From contig CACCPA010000004.1 of NCBI GenBank assembly GCA_902547755.1, forward strand, positions 109,390 through 173,389: DNA of 64,000 nt, in the 5' to 3' direction. The stretch is from Halieaceae bacterium (GTDB lineage: Bacteria; Pseudomonadota; Gammaproteobacteria; Pseudomonadales; Halieaceae). How positions within the stretch are numbered: the first letter of the stretch is position 1; each line of letters opens with the position of its first letter. Below are positions 1 to 8,382 of this stretch, piece after piece. Below the pieces are notes generated by a model, which saw only the letters and a list, made by a program, of their open reading frames with translations, did no database searches and was not told where the DNA came from. Both the position numbers and the translations under genes were made by a program.

Positions 1-935
1 AGTGGCGCGCAAGGGACCCCCTCGGTATCCAGTCGCTCGAGTACTTCATCGCTCGTCCATTTCTTGATTTCGCTTGCGGTGATTTTTTTGCGCTCTTCGA
101 CATTCACAAATCGGTCGCTAGCGGTTTTGAAACGCGGGTCCTCAATGAGGTCTTCGCGATTGAGCGCCCGGCACATGCCCACCCACTCTTTGTCCGAGAT
201 GGCACCTGCGGTGATATGGCGGTCTTGGGTTTCGTAGATGAGGTCCTGAGTGCCCTGTAGTTTGGTCACGTCGAACTCCATGTCGCCATAGGTGAGTCCA
301 GCCATTCCCTCGGGCCAGAAGAAGGACAGCATCGTCTCCAGCATTGACAAACGGATATGCTGTCCTTCTCCGGTTTTCTCCCGCACATAGAGCGCCGAGC
401 TAATCGCCTGTGCCGCGGTCAGTGACGTCACCTTGTCAGCGAGAATGATGCGGAACATTTGTGGCCGCCCTGAAGCCCGATCCATTTGGATGTCGGTGGC
501 GCCTGACAGTGCCTGAATGACGGGGTCATACACCCGCTTTTGCGAGTACGGGCCGCTTTCACCAAAGCCGCTGATCGAGACGTAGATCAGTTTTTTATTG
601 ATCTCTCGAAGGACATCCTCACCAAAGCCCATTCGCTCGATCGCGCCGGGGCGAAAGTTTTGAATGAAGACATCGGTGTCAGCCGCAAGTTCGAGGAGAA
701 TCTTTTTACCCTCTTCGGATTTAAGGTCCAAAGAAATCGACTCCTTGCCGCGATTGCACGAGTAAAAGGCGGGCGAGACATCGTTGTGCTTTCCACCAAT
801 GTGCCGCATTTGCTCGCCCACCAGAGGCTCTACTTTGATAACGCGAGCGCCCTGATCGGCCAACATCATGGCCGCCACGGGGCCCGAGACCATGCTGGTT
901 AAATCAAGTACTTTCAGTCCGTCTAAGGCGCCCAT
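1..935 (-). CDS. CoA-transferase family III (CaiB/BaiF), 3' end cut off by window edge
   Basis: Read from 935 leftward, the frame stays open to base 1, so only the N-terminal 311 or so residues are present. It begins MGALDGLKVLDLTSMVSGP and continues with GARVIKVEP, SISLDLKSEEGK and IQNFRPGAIERMG, the hallmark N-terminal half of class III CoA-transferases. An Asp in ADKVTSLTAAQA lies where the catalytic Asp of this family forms an acyl anhydride. Such enzymes move CoA between carboxylic acids in the cytosol; the substrate (carnitine, succinate, bile acid and others) cannot be read from sequence. Its ATG overlaps the stop of the upstream glutathione S-transferase by one base (TAATG), so the two are probably translated as a coupled pair. 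Family is secure, substrate unknown. Confidence 0.9.
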   Translation of the reverse strand, partial: MGALDGLKVLDLTSMVSGPVAAMMLADQGARVIKVEPLVGEQMRHIGGKHNDVSPAFYSCNRGKESISLDLKSEEGKKILLELAADTDVFIQNFRPGAIERMGFGEDVLREINKKLIYVSISGFGESGPYSQKRVYDPVIQALSGATDIQMDRASGRPQMFRIILADKVTSLTAAQAISSALYVREKTGEGQHIRLSMLETMLSFFWPEGMAGLTYGDMEFDVTKLQGTQDLIYETQDRHITAGAISDKEWVGMCRALNREDLIEDPRFKTASDRFVNVEERKKITASEIKKWTSDEVLERLDTEGVPCAP

Positions 936-1582
936 TAGTTACCTCCAAAAAGGTCAGGATAGTTTAGTTTCATGGCTCGCATATACGCGGGGCGTTCAGC
1001 AATGTGAGCATGATAGGCATGCAGGCTTTCGGGCAGAGCGACGTGGTAGGCGTTCGCCCAGTCAATGCACGAGATTAGGAAGAGGTCGGCAAGCCCAAAT
1101 TGGTCACCGACCAAATAAGGTCGCTTCTCCAGCAGCTGGCCTACGACTTCAAAGTGTTTCTCGGCATAGGCACGCGACGCGTTGACCGTCGTTTCAGACT
1201 CGCCGTAAATCATGCCGAGATCGCCATGGCGACGCATCACATACAAGCTGGTCTCGTCTAACTCACCGTAAATGTAGCAGCACCATTCGTCTTCTTTTGC
1301 CTTGGTAACGAGGTCTTGTGGTGTGAGTACTCGCTCCGACGGATACTGATCTCGGAGGTAGCGACAGATCGCCAGACTCTCCGAGAGCTTTACGTCGCCG
1401 TCCTGCATAAAAGGAATCTTCTGTTTGCGATTCAGCTGCTGGTATTCGGGAGTTTGCGTCTCGCCGGTCCTCGGTCCTATGGGCTTGTGCTCGTAATGAA
1501 TGCCCAGCTCTTCAGCCATCCACAGCGGTCGAAAGCTTCGCGGTGTGCTGGTCCCCCAGATGTTTATGCTTGGTGTGTCCAT
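935..1582 (-). CDS. glutathione S-transferase family protein
   Basis: A 215-residue cytosolic protein with an N-terminal thioredoxin-like domain (about residues 4-85) and an all-helical C-terminal domain. The N-terminal domain shows KIPFMQDGDVKLSES: the IP is the conserved cis-proline region and the E-S pair is where the glutathione gamma-glutamyl group binds. The C-terminal part has YLVGDQFGLADLFLISC, typical of GST helix 6 with its N-capping Asp. The frame is open to a further ATG at 1624, but that codon has no ribosome site, whereas AAGGGA lies about 10 bases before the ATG at 1582, so I use 1582. The stop overlaps the start of the CoA-transferase. The pairing suggests a role in a xenobiotic or acyl-CoA pathway, but the substrate is unknown. 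Confidence 0.85.
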   Translation of the reverse strand: MDTPSINIWGTSTPRSFRPLWMAEELGIHYEHKPIGPRTGETQTPEYQQLNRKQKIPFMQDGDVKLSESLAICRYLRDQYPSERVLTPQDLVTKAKEDEWCCYIYGELDETSLYVMRRHGDLGMIYGESETTVNASRAYAEKHFEVVGQLLEKRPYLVGDQFGLADLFLISCIDWANAYHVALPESLHAYHAHIAERPAYMRAMKLNYPDLFGGN

Positions 1583-1710
1583 ACTGACCGTTGTCCCTTT
1601 ATTTTTTTGTACCGTAACAAGCATTTAGTACTAAAACTAATGCGTTGGTATCGCTGACTCTTCCATTAAAGGCCTTTTCTATGGATTAAAGGGCCGTCTT
1701 CGCTGCCTAG

Positions 1711-1869
1711 TTAAAGTTGGGGGACTTGATCGAGTTGCCGCTACCGATGTCTGTCGAGTGGAAGAGCGCGTTGCTCGTCAAGCGTGAAACCTACACAACA
1801 CCGCTTGCGCGCCACCTGGTTGGCCTATTTGAAAACGTGGCAAAAGAGGTCAACGAATCGCTTGTGTAA
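1711..1869 (+). pseudogene. possible remnant of a LysR-type regulator C-terminus
   Basis: An open frame of 52 codons between a TAG at 1708 and a TAA ending at 1869 encodes a peptide with LIELPLPMSVEW, ALLVKRETYTTPLARHLV and a helical tail. This pattern (a short strand, then LLVKR, a Thr/Ser-Pro-x-AR turn and a final helix) resembles the last 50 residues of a LysR-type substrate-binding domain. No upstream DNA-binding part is present, no good start codon or ribosome site precedes it, and the next gene ends directly at 1870. I read it as a truncated remnant. A short genuine ORF from the ATG at 1747 (40 codons) is the alternative. Confidence 0.4.
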
Positions 1870-2454
1870 CTAAAGCTTCGCGGGCGCTCGGCGCTGACCA
1901 GTCAGTCCCTGCTCTCTTACGGCCGCGACAATGCTATCGATTTCACTTAAATCTGTGATGAGCTTTCCCAAAGTAAGCGTTTTTGTCTTGTAGTTAACAA
2001 TGATTGGCACAACAGGGGTTGATGCCGCTTTGGCAATGCGGGCGAAGCCTGCTCTTAACGTCCCGTCACTGTTACGGGTCCCCTCAGGTGCAATACCGAG
2101 CATGAGTGACGACCGTGAGTGGAATTCGCTCGTCATTTTTTCGATCAGTCCTTGAGGCGATCGCCGGTCTACAGGTATACCGCCGACAGCTCTGAAGAAG
2201 AAGCCGTGCGGAAATTTAAAAAGTGTGTGCTTACCCATGTAGTTGAGCTTGAGACCCCATCCCCAGATGACAGACAGCGCCAAAATAAAATCAAAGTTCG
2301 AGCTGTGCGGCAGCGCCACAAGCACCAGTTTGGATTTATTGGGCAGGTTTCCCTCGAGCTTCCACCCAATAAGCTTGAAAACCGCGCGCCCGATGAGCGT
2401 GCGAATAGGGTGCTTTCGTTGAGGGATAGCGTCGCCGAGACGGGGCCACTTCAT
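1870..2454 (-). CDS. 1-acyl-sn-glycerol-3-phosphate acyltransferase-like (PlsC family)
   Basis: A 194-residue membrane-associated acyltransferase. The HX4D catalytic motif is visible as HSSNFD (about residues 50-55), followed by the family blocks GGIPVDRRS and APEGTRN; the EGTR block binds the glycerol phosphate. A hydrophobic stretch around ILALSVIWGWGLKL can anchor it to the inner membrane. It would acylate lysophosphatidic acid or a related lysolipid in phospholipid synthesis. At under 200 residues it is at the short end of the family and resembles the small accessory PlsC-like proteins, so another acyl acceptor is possible. It stands alone, transcribed away from the SDR at 2664. Confidence 0.85.
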   Translation of the reverse strand: MKWPRLGDAIPQRKHPIRTLIGRAVFKLIGWKLEGNLPNKSKLVLVALPHSSNFDFILALSVIWGWGLKLNYMGKHTLFKFPHGFFFRAVGGIPVDRRSPQGLIEKMTSEFHSRSSLMLGIAPEGTRNSDGTLRAGFARIAKAASTPVVPIIVNYKTKTLTLGKLITDLSEIDSIVAAVREQGLTGQRRAPAKL

Positions 2455-2663
2455 TATTTTTATTTACATCGCTTTGTCTGAGGTCAGCAGTATCATTATT
2501 TTTTTCTTGGGTGAAAAGTAAATTTTATGTGGTGTTAGGCGATTACCTTATCCATGCTCTACTGATTGGGTCGTCTAGGATCGATGAACACCAAAATGAC
2601 CCAGTAAGAATAAGACCTAATAAGAATAAACAGTCATCGTATGAAAGCACCAAGGGGTGAGTT

Positions 2664-3422
2664 ATGAAGACAGCATTTATCACCGGCGCTGCCCAAGGTA
2701 TTGGACTGGCCATTGCAAGGCGGTTCGCCCGTCAGGGTTATCAGGTAGGTTTGTTTGATACAAATGTAGAGCGTTGTCAGGCGTTGCTGTGTGAACCGGA
2801 TTTCCAAAACGCCATTGCCGGTTATTGTGATGTTAGGGATAGGGCTTCCATCGAAGAGGCTATTGCCATTTTTTCGCAGGCGACGAGTGGGAGGCTCGAC
2901 GTGCTCGTTAACAACGCGGGCGTTCTGACTGGCGGCGAGTTGATGTCGCAATCGGAGAGTCAGATTCGCGCGATGGTCGATGTCAACGTGACGGGGCTTA
3001 CCATGGTCTCTTATGCGGCGCATCCTCTCCTGCAAGCCACCGACGGGGCCATGGTGATTAATCTGTGTTCCGCATCGAGTATCCACGGTATCCCTCTGTT
3101 AGCTGTTTACAGTGCGACCAAGTTCTATGTGGATGGCTTCACTCAGGCGCTGAATATTGAATGGGAAGATGACGATATTTATGTGACCTGCATTAAGCCG
3201 CCTGTCATTGACACTGAAATGGGACGCTCGCTAGATCCTCGGCACATCGAGAATATGAAGTGGGAGATGAAGCCCGACGATGTGGCCTCTGCAGTCTATG
3301 GCTTGACCCAGCGTCGCGAGCTTCATCATGTCTTGGGCTCATCAACCCGACGATGGCACCGATTGAGCCGACTCTTTGGGATGGGCGTCAGTCGATGGTT
3401 AACCCGCCGACTGGTCGGATAA
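2664..3422 (+). CDS. short-chain dehydrogenase/reductase
   Basis: A 252-residue classical SDR. The Rossmann cofactor motif TGAAQGIG is at about residues 8-15, an acidic Asp follows the second strand (LFDTN), favouring NAD(H), NNAG is at about 87-90, and the catalytic Ser (CSASS), Tyr and Lys (YSATK) are all present. The C-terminus ends in a basic, partly hydrophobic stretch (RRWHRLSRLFGMG). An AAGGGG ribosome site precedes the ATG. It overlaps the convergent hydrolase gene by 24 bases at its 3' end. The substrate is not predictable from sequence. Confidence 0.9.
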   Translation: MKTAFITGAAQGIGLAIARRFARQGYQVGLFDTNVERCQALLCEPDFQNAIAGYCDVRDRASIEEAIAIFSQATSGRLDVLVNNAGVLTGGELMSQSESQIRAMVDVNVTGLTMVSYAAHPLLQATDGAMVINLCSASSIHGIPLLAVYSATKFYVDGFTQALNIEWEDDDIYVTCIKPPVIDTEMGRSLDPRHIENMKWEMKPDDVASAVYGLTQRRELHHVLGSSTRRWHRLSRLFGMGVSRWLTRRLVG

Positions 3423-4466
3423 ATCGTCTGGGTCCGGTTTCTTGAGTCTCTTGGAGAGAGCGACAGCAAGCGTCTCGCAAGCACGTTCTGCCTCATTGCT
3501 GACTCGGCCAAACATAAGGTAACTGTGTGTCAGGCTATCGAAGCAAAAATGCGTGACCTCGTTTCCTGACTTTGCAAGCCGGCTGGCAAAGGCATTCCCC
3601 TGGTCGCGGATTGGGTCAAAGCCCGCGGTTCCGATGACGGTCGATGGGAGGCCAGTAAGACTCTCTGCATGCAATGGGTTTGCCCATGAATGATCTTTAT
3701 TGAGGTCGTTGGGAAAAACCTGCGAGTTAAAGAAGTGCATGGTGTCGGTCGTTAGAGGGAAGGTATTTGCACAGCTACTGAGACTCGGTTGACTCTCATC
3801 GTTGGTAGTGACCCAGGGGTAGGCCAGACACAGGGCCTTAGGTTGACGACCACCCTCGTCTCGCAGAATCAGTGCGAGCGTGCTGCTGATCAAGCCGCCC
3901 GCACTGTCGCCCGCCAGCGCAACCAGTTCAGGGTCGATGCCGTAGTCGTCACTGAAGGCCTGAACGTGTTCCCAAAGCGCCTTGGCATCCTCGATGGGTG
4001 CAGGAAATGCATTCTCGGGGCACAACCGGTAATCGAGAGAAAAAACGACAGCCCCGCATCGGGCCGCAAGTAGCGAACAGAAGTGGTTGTCCGTGAGATG
4101 GTCCATGATGACCAGCCCGCCCTGATGAAAAAAGAGTACAGCTGGCTTAAGTTTCTCGCTGGAGGGTGGACGGTAGATTCTGGCGTTTAGCCTATTACCC
4201 AACAACTCGATCGTCGTGTCCTCGACCGCAACGCCCGCAACCGTGGGCAGGTTCAAGTCATTGAACTCGGCGGCTGTTCGCCTAATGTCATCAACGCTAG
4301 GAGGCGCATCCGATGTACTCGATCCGCGTGCAGATAGTTTCGCTAGCACCTGCATATTCATATCGAGCCGATTGCCGTCAATGTCTAGTGGTGCACCGGC
4401 AAACAGCCTCAATAGCCAATGGGGCGTCTGGCGTAATGTATCGAGAACGAGTAGTTGGAGATTCAT
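3399..4466 (-). CDS. alpha/beta hydrolase fold-3 (hormone-sensitive-lipase-like esterase)
   Basis: A 355-residue esterase/lipase of the HSL group (family IV). The nucleophile elbow GDSAGG places Ser188; the catalytic Asp is in GFDPIRD (about Asp284) and the His in LTHSY (about His314). The oxyanion motif, normally HGGG, is HQGG at 114-117, a departure from the usual sequence. The frame is open to a TTG at 4523, but the extra 19 residues look like read-through of the leader, so I use the ATG at 4466; the ribosome site there is weak. There is no signal peptide, so it is likely cytosolic and hydrolyses small acyl esters. It overlaps the SDR tail to tail. Confidence 0.85.
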   Translation of the reverse strand: MNLQLLVLDTLRQTPHWLLRLFAGAPLDIDGNRLDMNMQVLAKLSARGSSTSDAPPSVDDIRRTAAEFNDLNLPTVAGVAVEDTTIELLGNRLNARIYRPPSSEKLKPAVLFFHQGGLVIMDHLTDNHFCSLLAARCGAVVFSLDYRLCPENAFPAPIEDAKALWEHVQAFSDDYGIDPELVALAGDSAGGLISSTLALILRDEGGRQPKALCLAYPWVTTNDESQPSLSSCANTFPLTTDTMHFFNSQVFPNDLNKDHSWANPLHAESLTGLPSTVIGTAGFDPIRDQGNAFASRLAKSGNEVTHFCFDSLTHSYLMFGRVSNEAERACETLAVALSKRLKKPDPDDLSDQSAG

Positions 4467-4618
4467 AGCGGTTAAACCTGTCGGTGACGCGGGCAATGTA
4501 TTACAGCCACCCGTTATTCTCAAAGATCAGCAGCCCGTCCGCCTTGTCGCATTTGATGCCCTTACCCGTTACGCTTCTGGCAACGCGTAATTAACTAATA
4601 ATAAATAAGGAAAGACGA

Positions 4619-5845
4619 GTGACAATTGCAGTAGACGCAAAAGCCGCTGGGTTTGAAGAGGCCAAACTGGCGCGCATCGGAGAGCACCTTCGGCGCAGTT
4701 ATATCGAGCCAGAAAAAATACCGGGCTGTCAGGTGCTTGTCTCTCGACATGGTATTCCGGCGTATTTCGATTCGATGGGCTTGATGGATCGTGAGCGCGG
4801 CAAACCCATGCAGGATGACACGATTTTTCGCATCTACTCGATGTCGAAACCCATCACATCCGTAGCACTCATGATGCTCTGGGAAGAGGGCCGTTTCCAG
4901 CTAACGGATCCGGTGCATCGATTCATTCCCTCGTGGCGAGGCCAGGAAGTGTGGGAGCGTGAAGAGGGGGGGCAGATGGTGACGCGCCGTCCGGCCAATC
5001 CGGCAACCATGCAACACATATTGAGTCATACGGCGGGTCTGACCTACGGTGGTCTGTTGCCTGGTTTAGAGAGTCCCGTCGATCAGGCGTATCAGAATCT
5101 TGGCATCGCCCGAGGTGGTGGTGAGACCTTACTCGAGTTTGCCGATAAGTTGGGACGTGTTCCTCTGCTCTATGACCCCGGCCACAAGTGGTGCTACTCC
5201 CTTGCCACCGATGTGTGTGGCGCGCTCGTTGAAATTATTTCTGGCCAGCCCTTCGAGGTGTTCCTGCGTGAACGTATTTTCGAGCCACTTGGGATGGTAG
5301 ACACTGGTTTTCGTGTCTCTGACGAAAAGCTTGATCGATTTGCAGCGTGTTACATGCGATCGATGGATAAACAGGTATTACTCGAGGACGACCCTCACAC
5401 CAGTCACTACCGACACAAACGAAACTTCTTTTCTGGCGGCGGTGGCTTGGTTGGTACTACCGCTGATTACATGGCCTTCTGCGAGATGTTGCGACAGGGA
5501 GGGCAGTTCAACGGTTATCAGCTATTGGGGAGCCGAACACTGGAGCTCATGACGGCCAATCACCTGATGAGCGGTAGGTCGCTGGCTCAGATGGCGCTGG
5601 GGGCGTTTTCTGAAACGGCTAACGAGGGCGTCGGGTTTGGTCTCGGTTTTGCCTCCACATTAGATGAGGTTGCGTCGTGCACTGTGGGGGCCGGAGATTT
5701 CTATTGGGGCGGACGAGCATCGACGATATTTTGGGTTGATCCCGAGGAGGATCTGCAGGTGATTTTCATGACGCAGCTGATACCGTCATCGACTTTCAAC
5801 TTTCGTGGCCAGCTGAAGAACATCGTTTACGGCGCCTTAAAATAA
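4619..5845 (+). CDS. serine hydrolase, class-C beta-lactamase fold (esterase EstB-like)
   Basis: A 408-residue protein of the beta-lactamase/transpeptidase-like family. The SxxK nucleophile motif is SMSK (Ser74, Lys77) and the YxN-like motif is YSL at about 193-195. The C-terminal part carries the glycine-rich strands SGGGGLVGT and YWGGRASTIFW, common to bacterial esterases of this group rather than true beta-lactamases. No signal peptide is visible, so it is probably cytosolic. Translation starts at GTG, preceded by AAGGAAA at good spacing. Its paralogue at 57833-59221 has the same IFRIYSM/TKPIT block and the same glycine-rich end. The likely substrate is a short-chain ester or lactone. Confidence 0.87.
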   Translation: MTIAVDAKAAGFEEAKLARIGEHLRRSYIEPEKIPGCQVLVSRHGIPAYFDSMGLMDRERGKPMQDDTIFRIYSMSKPITSVALMMLWEEGRFQLTDPVHRFIPSWRGQEVWEREEGGQMVTRRPANPATMQHILSHTAGLTYGGLLPGLESPVDQAYQNLGIARGGGETLLEFADKLGRVPLLYDPGHKWCYSLATDVCGALVEIISGQPFEVFLRERIFEPLGMVDTGFRVSDEKLDRFAACYMRSMDKQVLLEDDPHTSHYRHKRNFFSGGGGLVGTTADYMAFCEMLRQGGQFNGYQLLGSRTLELMTANHLMSGRSLAQMALGAFSETANEGVGFGLGFASTLDEVASCTVGAGDFYWGGRASTIFWVDPEEDLQVIFMTQLIPSSTFNFRGQLKNIVYGALK

Positions 5846-5926
5846 AGGCACAGTAATGATGCCGTTTAGCGATTAAATAAACAAAAAGCCGGTTTACTCA
5901 TCATCTGTTCATGGAGATCAAGCAGG

Positions 5927-6313
5927 ATGGAAGCAGCACAAACTAGCGCGCTGGCACTGTATGTCGGCCTCAACCTTCTTCTTACATTGGTACTAGCGAT
6001 TAACGTCGTGCGCCATCGTTTCAAGGGAGACTCGGGAGACCCGGTCGCACTTGAAAAAGCGGTGCGAGCACATGGCAATAACACGGAATACGTTCCGATT
6101 ATTTTGGTCGGGCTGAGTGTCATGGCAGTGATGGGTGCATCGGCGCAAACCATCAGCATTCTTGGTGGCACACTCTTCGTGGCGCGTGTCTTTCACGCCT
6201 ACGGTATCCAGCAAGCGAAGGTGCCAAACATCTTTGGCATGGTCGGCAACATCGTGACCTGGTTGGTGATGCTGTGTGTAGCTACGACGCTTCTTATGCA
6301 AGGCATTGGCTAG
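5927..6313 (+). CDS. MAPEG family membrane protein
   Basis: A 128-residue protein with about four membrane helices. The MAPEG signature is plain: an Arg-Ala-His-Gly-Asn block followed by EYVP (about residues 47-57), then VARVFHAYG. MAPEG proteins are trimeric membrane enzymes that bind glutathione and act on lipophilic electrophiles or peroxides; bacterial members of this size are mostly uncharacterised. The gene stands alone between the beta-lactamase-fold hydrolase and a strong terminator at 6378-6397. Confidence 0.9.
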   Translation: MEAAQTSALALYVGLNLLLTLVLAINVVRHRFKGDSGDPVALEKAVRAHGNNTEYVPIILVGLSVMAVMGASAQTISILGGTLFVARVFHAYGIQQAKVPNIFGMVGNIVTWLVMLCVATTLLMQGIG

Positions 6314-6377
6314 GGCCACAATCGTTACTCGATGACTACGACTACCTTAAGACGGAGCACAACTTGATTTTAAGACG

Positions 6378-6397
6378 GGGGCTGAAGCCCCTTTTTT
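6378..6397 (+). terminator. rho-independent terminator after the MAPEG gene
   Basis: A five-pair G/C stem GGGGC-TGAA-GCCCC is followed directly by six T residues, about 65 bases after the MAPEG stop codon. Stem, tetraloop and T-tract are all seen directly. Confidence 0.85.
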
Positions 6398-6522
6398 GAT
6401 TCTGCTACGCGACGATTTGCGATGAAGTGGGTTGCCGATAAGGTCGGTCAATTTCGTTATTACTGCGCCAGAACGCGCGCAACTTCATACTATTCACTCT
6501 CCTCTGCAACGGTCCGTTTCGT

Positions 6523-8382
6523 ATGCAAGCCTTAATGTGCTGTGTCTTCATCATTGTTGTTGTCTGTTTCCCGCTGGCCTCTTGTACTGTCGACAAGCAG
6601 GGTGTCTCGAGCCCAGCGCCTGAGATGATATTTGGAAATCCTGATTACCAAGCGATTTCCTACGGCGGCTACCGTGGATTAAGTCGTGAGGATGGACCGA
6701 CAGTTGAGCAATTGATTGATGATGTGAAAATTCTGGGTGCAATGGATATCAAGCTATTGCGCACTTACAACACGTCCCAATTTCCTCAAGCCAAGCGCTT
6801 GCTGCAGGCCATTCGTGAGGTAAAGTCTGACGATCCTAGCTTCGAAATGTACGTCATGCTCGGTGCTTGGATCGAGTCGAAGAACGCCTGGACCGAGGCT
6901 ATATGGAATCCAGAGACGAATGCCTGGGTTGAGGGTACGGGCCCGGACCACACTCAAGGTAATGTCGAAAACAACAGCCAAGAGATTGCGACTGCCATCC
7001 GCTTGGCGAATGAGTACCCGGATATCGTGAAGGCCATTGCCGTTGGCAACGAGGCAATGGTCCAGTGGGCGGTGACCTACTTTGTGTATCCCAAAACGAT
7101 CCTGAAATGGGTCAACCACCTGCAAGAAGCAAAAGCATCGGGCGCGCTTACTCCCGACGTATGGATCACTTCCTCAGATAACTATGAATCTTGGGGTGGC
7201 GGTAATCCGATTTACCGCACTGACGAGCTCACGAAGCTCATGAGGGCTGTCGACTTTGTTTCGGTTCACACCTACCCATTCCACGATTCTTTTTATAACC
7301 CCTCGTTCTGGGGCGTGCTTCCTGAAGAAGAGTCGTTGCCGTTCAAAGTGATGACTGAGGCGACAATGCAGCGCGCCATCGCGTACGCAAGAAAACAGTA
7401 TTCCGCTGTGGCTGAGTACATGGCGTCGGTCGGCGTCAGCAAGCCCATGCATATTGGAGAGACAGGCTGGGCGAGCATCGACGAAACAGCCTACGGAGCT
7501 TCGGGCTCGAAAGCAGCCGATGAGTTCAAACAGAAAGTGTTTCACGATCTGTTGCGTGACTGGACGGATGAGGAGGGCATTTCGTTCTTTTACTTTGAGG
7601 CCTTTGATGAGCAGTGGAAAAAGGCAGATAGCCCTGGAGACTCCGAAAACCACTTCGGCTTGATCACGCTCAACAACGAAGTGAAATACATCTTGTGGGA
7701 TGAGTTTGATAGTGGCGTTTTTGCTGATTTGACCCGCGATGGCCAGCCCTTGCGAAAGAGCTTTGGCGGTGACCGAGAGGCGCTGTTAGCAAGTGCGATG
7801 ACGCCTCCGTTTCGAAGCCAGATGGCGGTACGGAGAATAGAGACAGCAAACCCTGATCGCACACCGGGCGAGGTAGTTACCGAACCAAAATTGCTTGTAG
7901 TACACAACCAGTTCTCTAATGCTGATTTGGATGCGAGTGCGCCTAGCGCTGCATTAAAGTTGACCCCATGGGAGGGAACGACTGCCATTGAACTGTTGCC
8001 GGATGGCGAGGTCCGCGTTGAGACGCGCGCCGGTGACTGGTGGGGTGCCAGTCTCGAGCTCGATGCCGATGTTGGCGAGAACTTATCGAAGTTCCGTCAG
8101 GGGCAGATGCACTTTGATATCCGTGGCAGTAGCGATGTGAACTTCAGTCTGGGTTTCCAGACGGGAAATTTCTTGCGTGGCGACCAAGTGAATAACTTTG
8201 CGAGCTTCGGGCCGGGAACTGATTACGAGATCGATGGGGATTGGCGGTCAATTAGTTTACCCATAGCTGAGATCGATGGTGGTACGGACATGACCGACGT
8301 TACCAATATCGTTGCCTTCCTCAGTCAGGAGAAAGCACCCGACAAAACGATTTTCCTGCGGAACGTCTACTTCAGTCAGTAG
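6523..8382 (+). CDS. glycoside hydrolase family 17-like lipoprotein with C-terminal beta-sandwich domain
   Basis: A 619-residue exported protein. The N-terminus is a short hydrophobic signal ending in a lipobox-like PLASC (Cys21), so it is probably a lipoprotein. The central domain (about 35-400) is a TIM-barrel of GH17 type: an acid/base Glu in VGNEAMVQW (Glu177) and a nucleophile Glu in HIGETGWAS (Glu313), with FVSVHTYPF between. GH17 enzymes cut beta-1,3-glucans such as laminarin, the storage glucan of marine algae. The C-terminal 150 residues have a beta-rich sequence (GEVRVETRAGDWWGASLEL) like a carbohydrate-associated sandwich domain. The ribosome site is weak; Met5 is an alternative start. 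It overlaps the convergent membrane-protein gene by 11 bases. No glucan receptor or transporter gene is adjacent. Confidence 0.8.
   Translation: MQALMCCVFIIVVVCFPLASCTVDKQGVSSPAPEMIFGNPDYQAISYGGYRGLSREDGPTVEQLIDDVKILGAMDIKLLRTYNTSQFPQAKRLLQAIREVKSDDPSFEMYVMLGAWIESKNAWTEAIWNPETNAWVEGTGPDHTQGNVENNSQEIATAIRLANEYPDIVKAIAVGNEAMVQWAVTYFVYPKTILKWVNHLQEAKASGALTPDVWITSSDNYESWGGGNPIYRTDELTKLMRAVDFVSVHTYPFHDSFYNPSFWGVLPEEESLPFKVMTEATMQRAIAYARKQYSAVAEYMASVGVSKPMHIGETGWASIDETAYGASGSKAADEFKQKVFHDLLRDWTDEEGISFFYFEAFDEQWKKADSPGDSENHFGLITLNNEVKYILWDEFDSGVFADLTRDGQPLRKSFGGDREALLASAMTPPFRSQMAVRRIETANPDRTPGEVVTEPKLLVVHNQFSNADLDASAPSAALKLTPWEGTTAIELLPDGEVRVETRAGDWWGASLELDADVGENLSKFRQGQMHFDIRGSSDVNFSLGFQTGNFLRGDQVNNFASFGPGTDYEIDGDWRSISLPIAEIDGGTDMTDVTNIVAFLSQEKAPDKTIFLRNVYFSQ

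Noticed and set aside
2634..3086. Long minus-strand open frame opposite the SDR gene at 2664
   Set aside because: It is a shadow of the SDR coding frame, has no family resemblance and no ribosome site.
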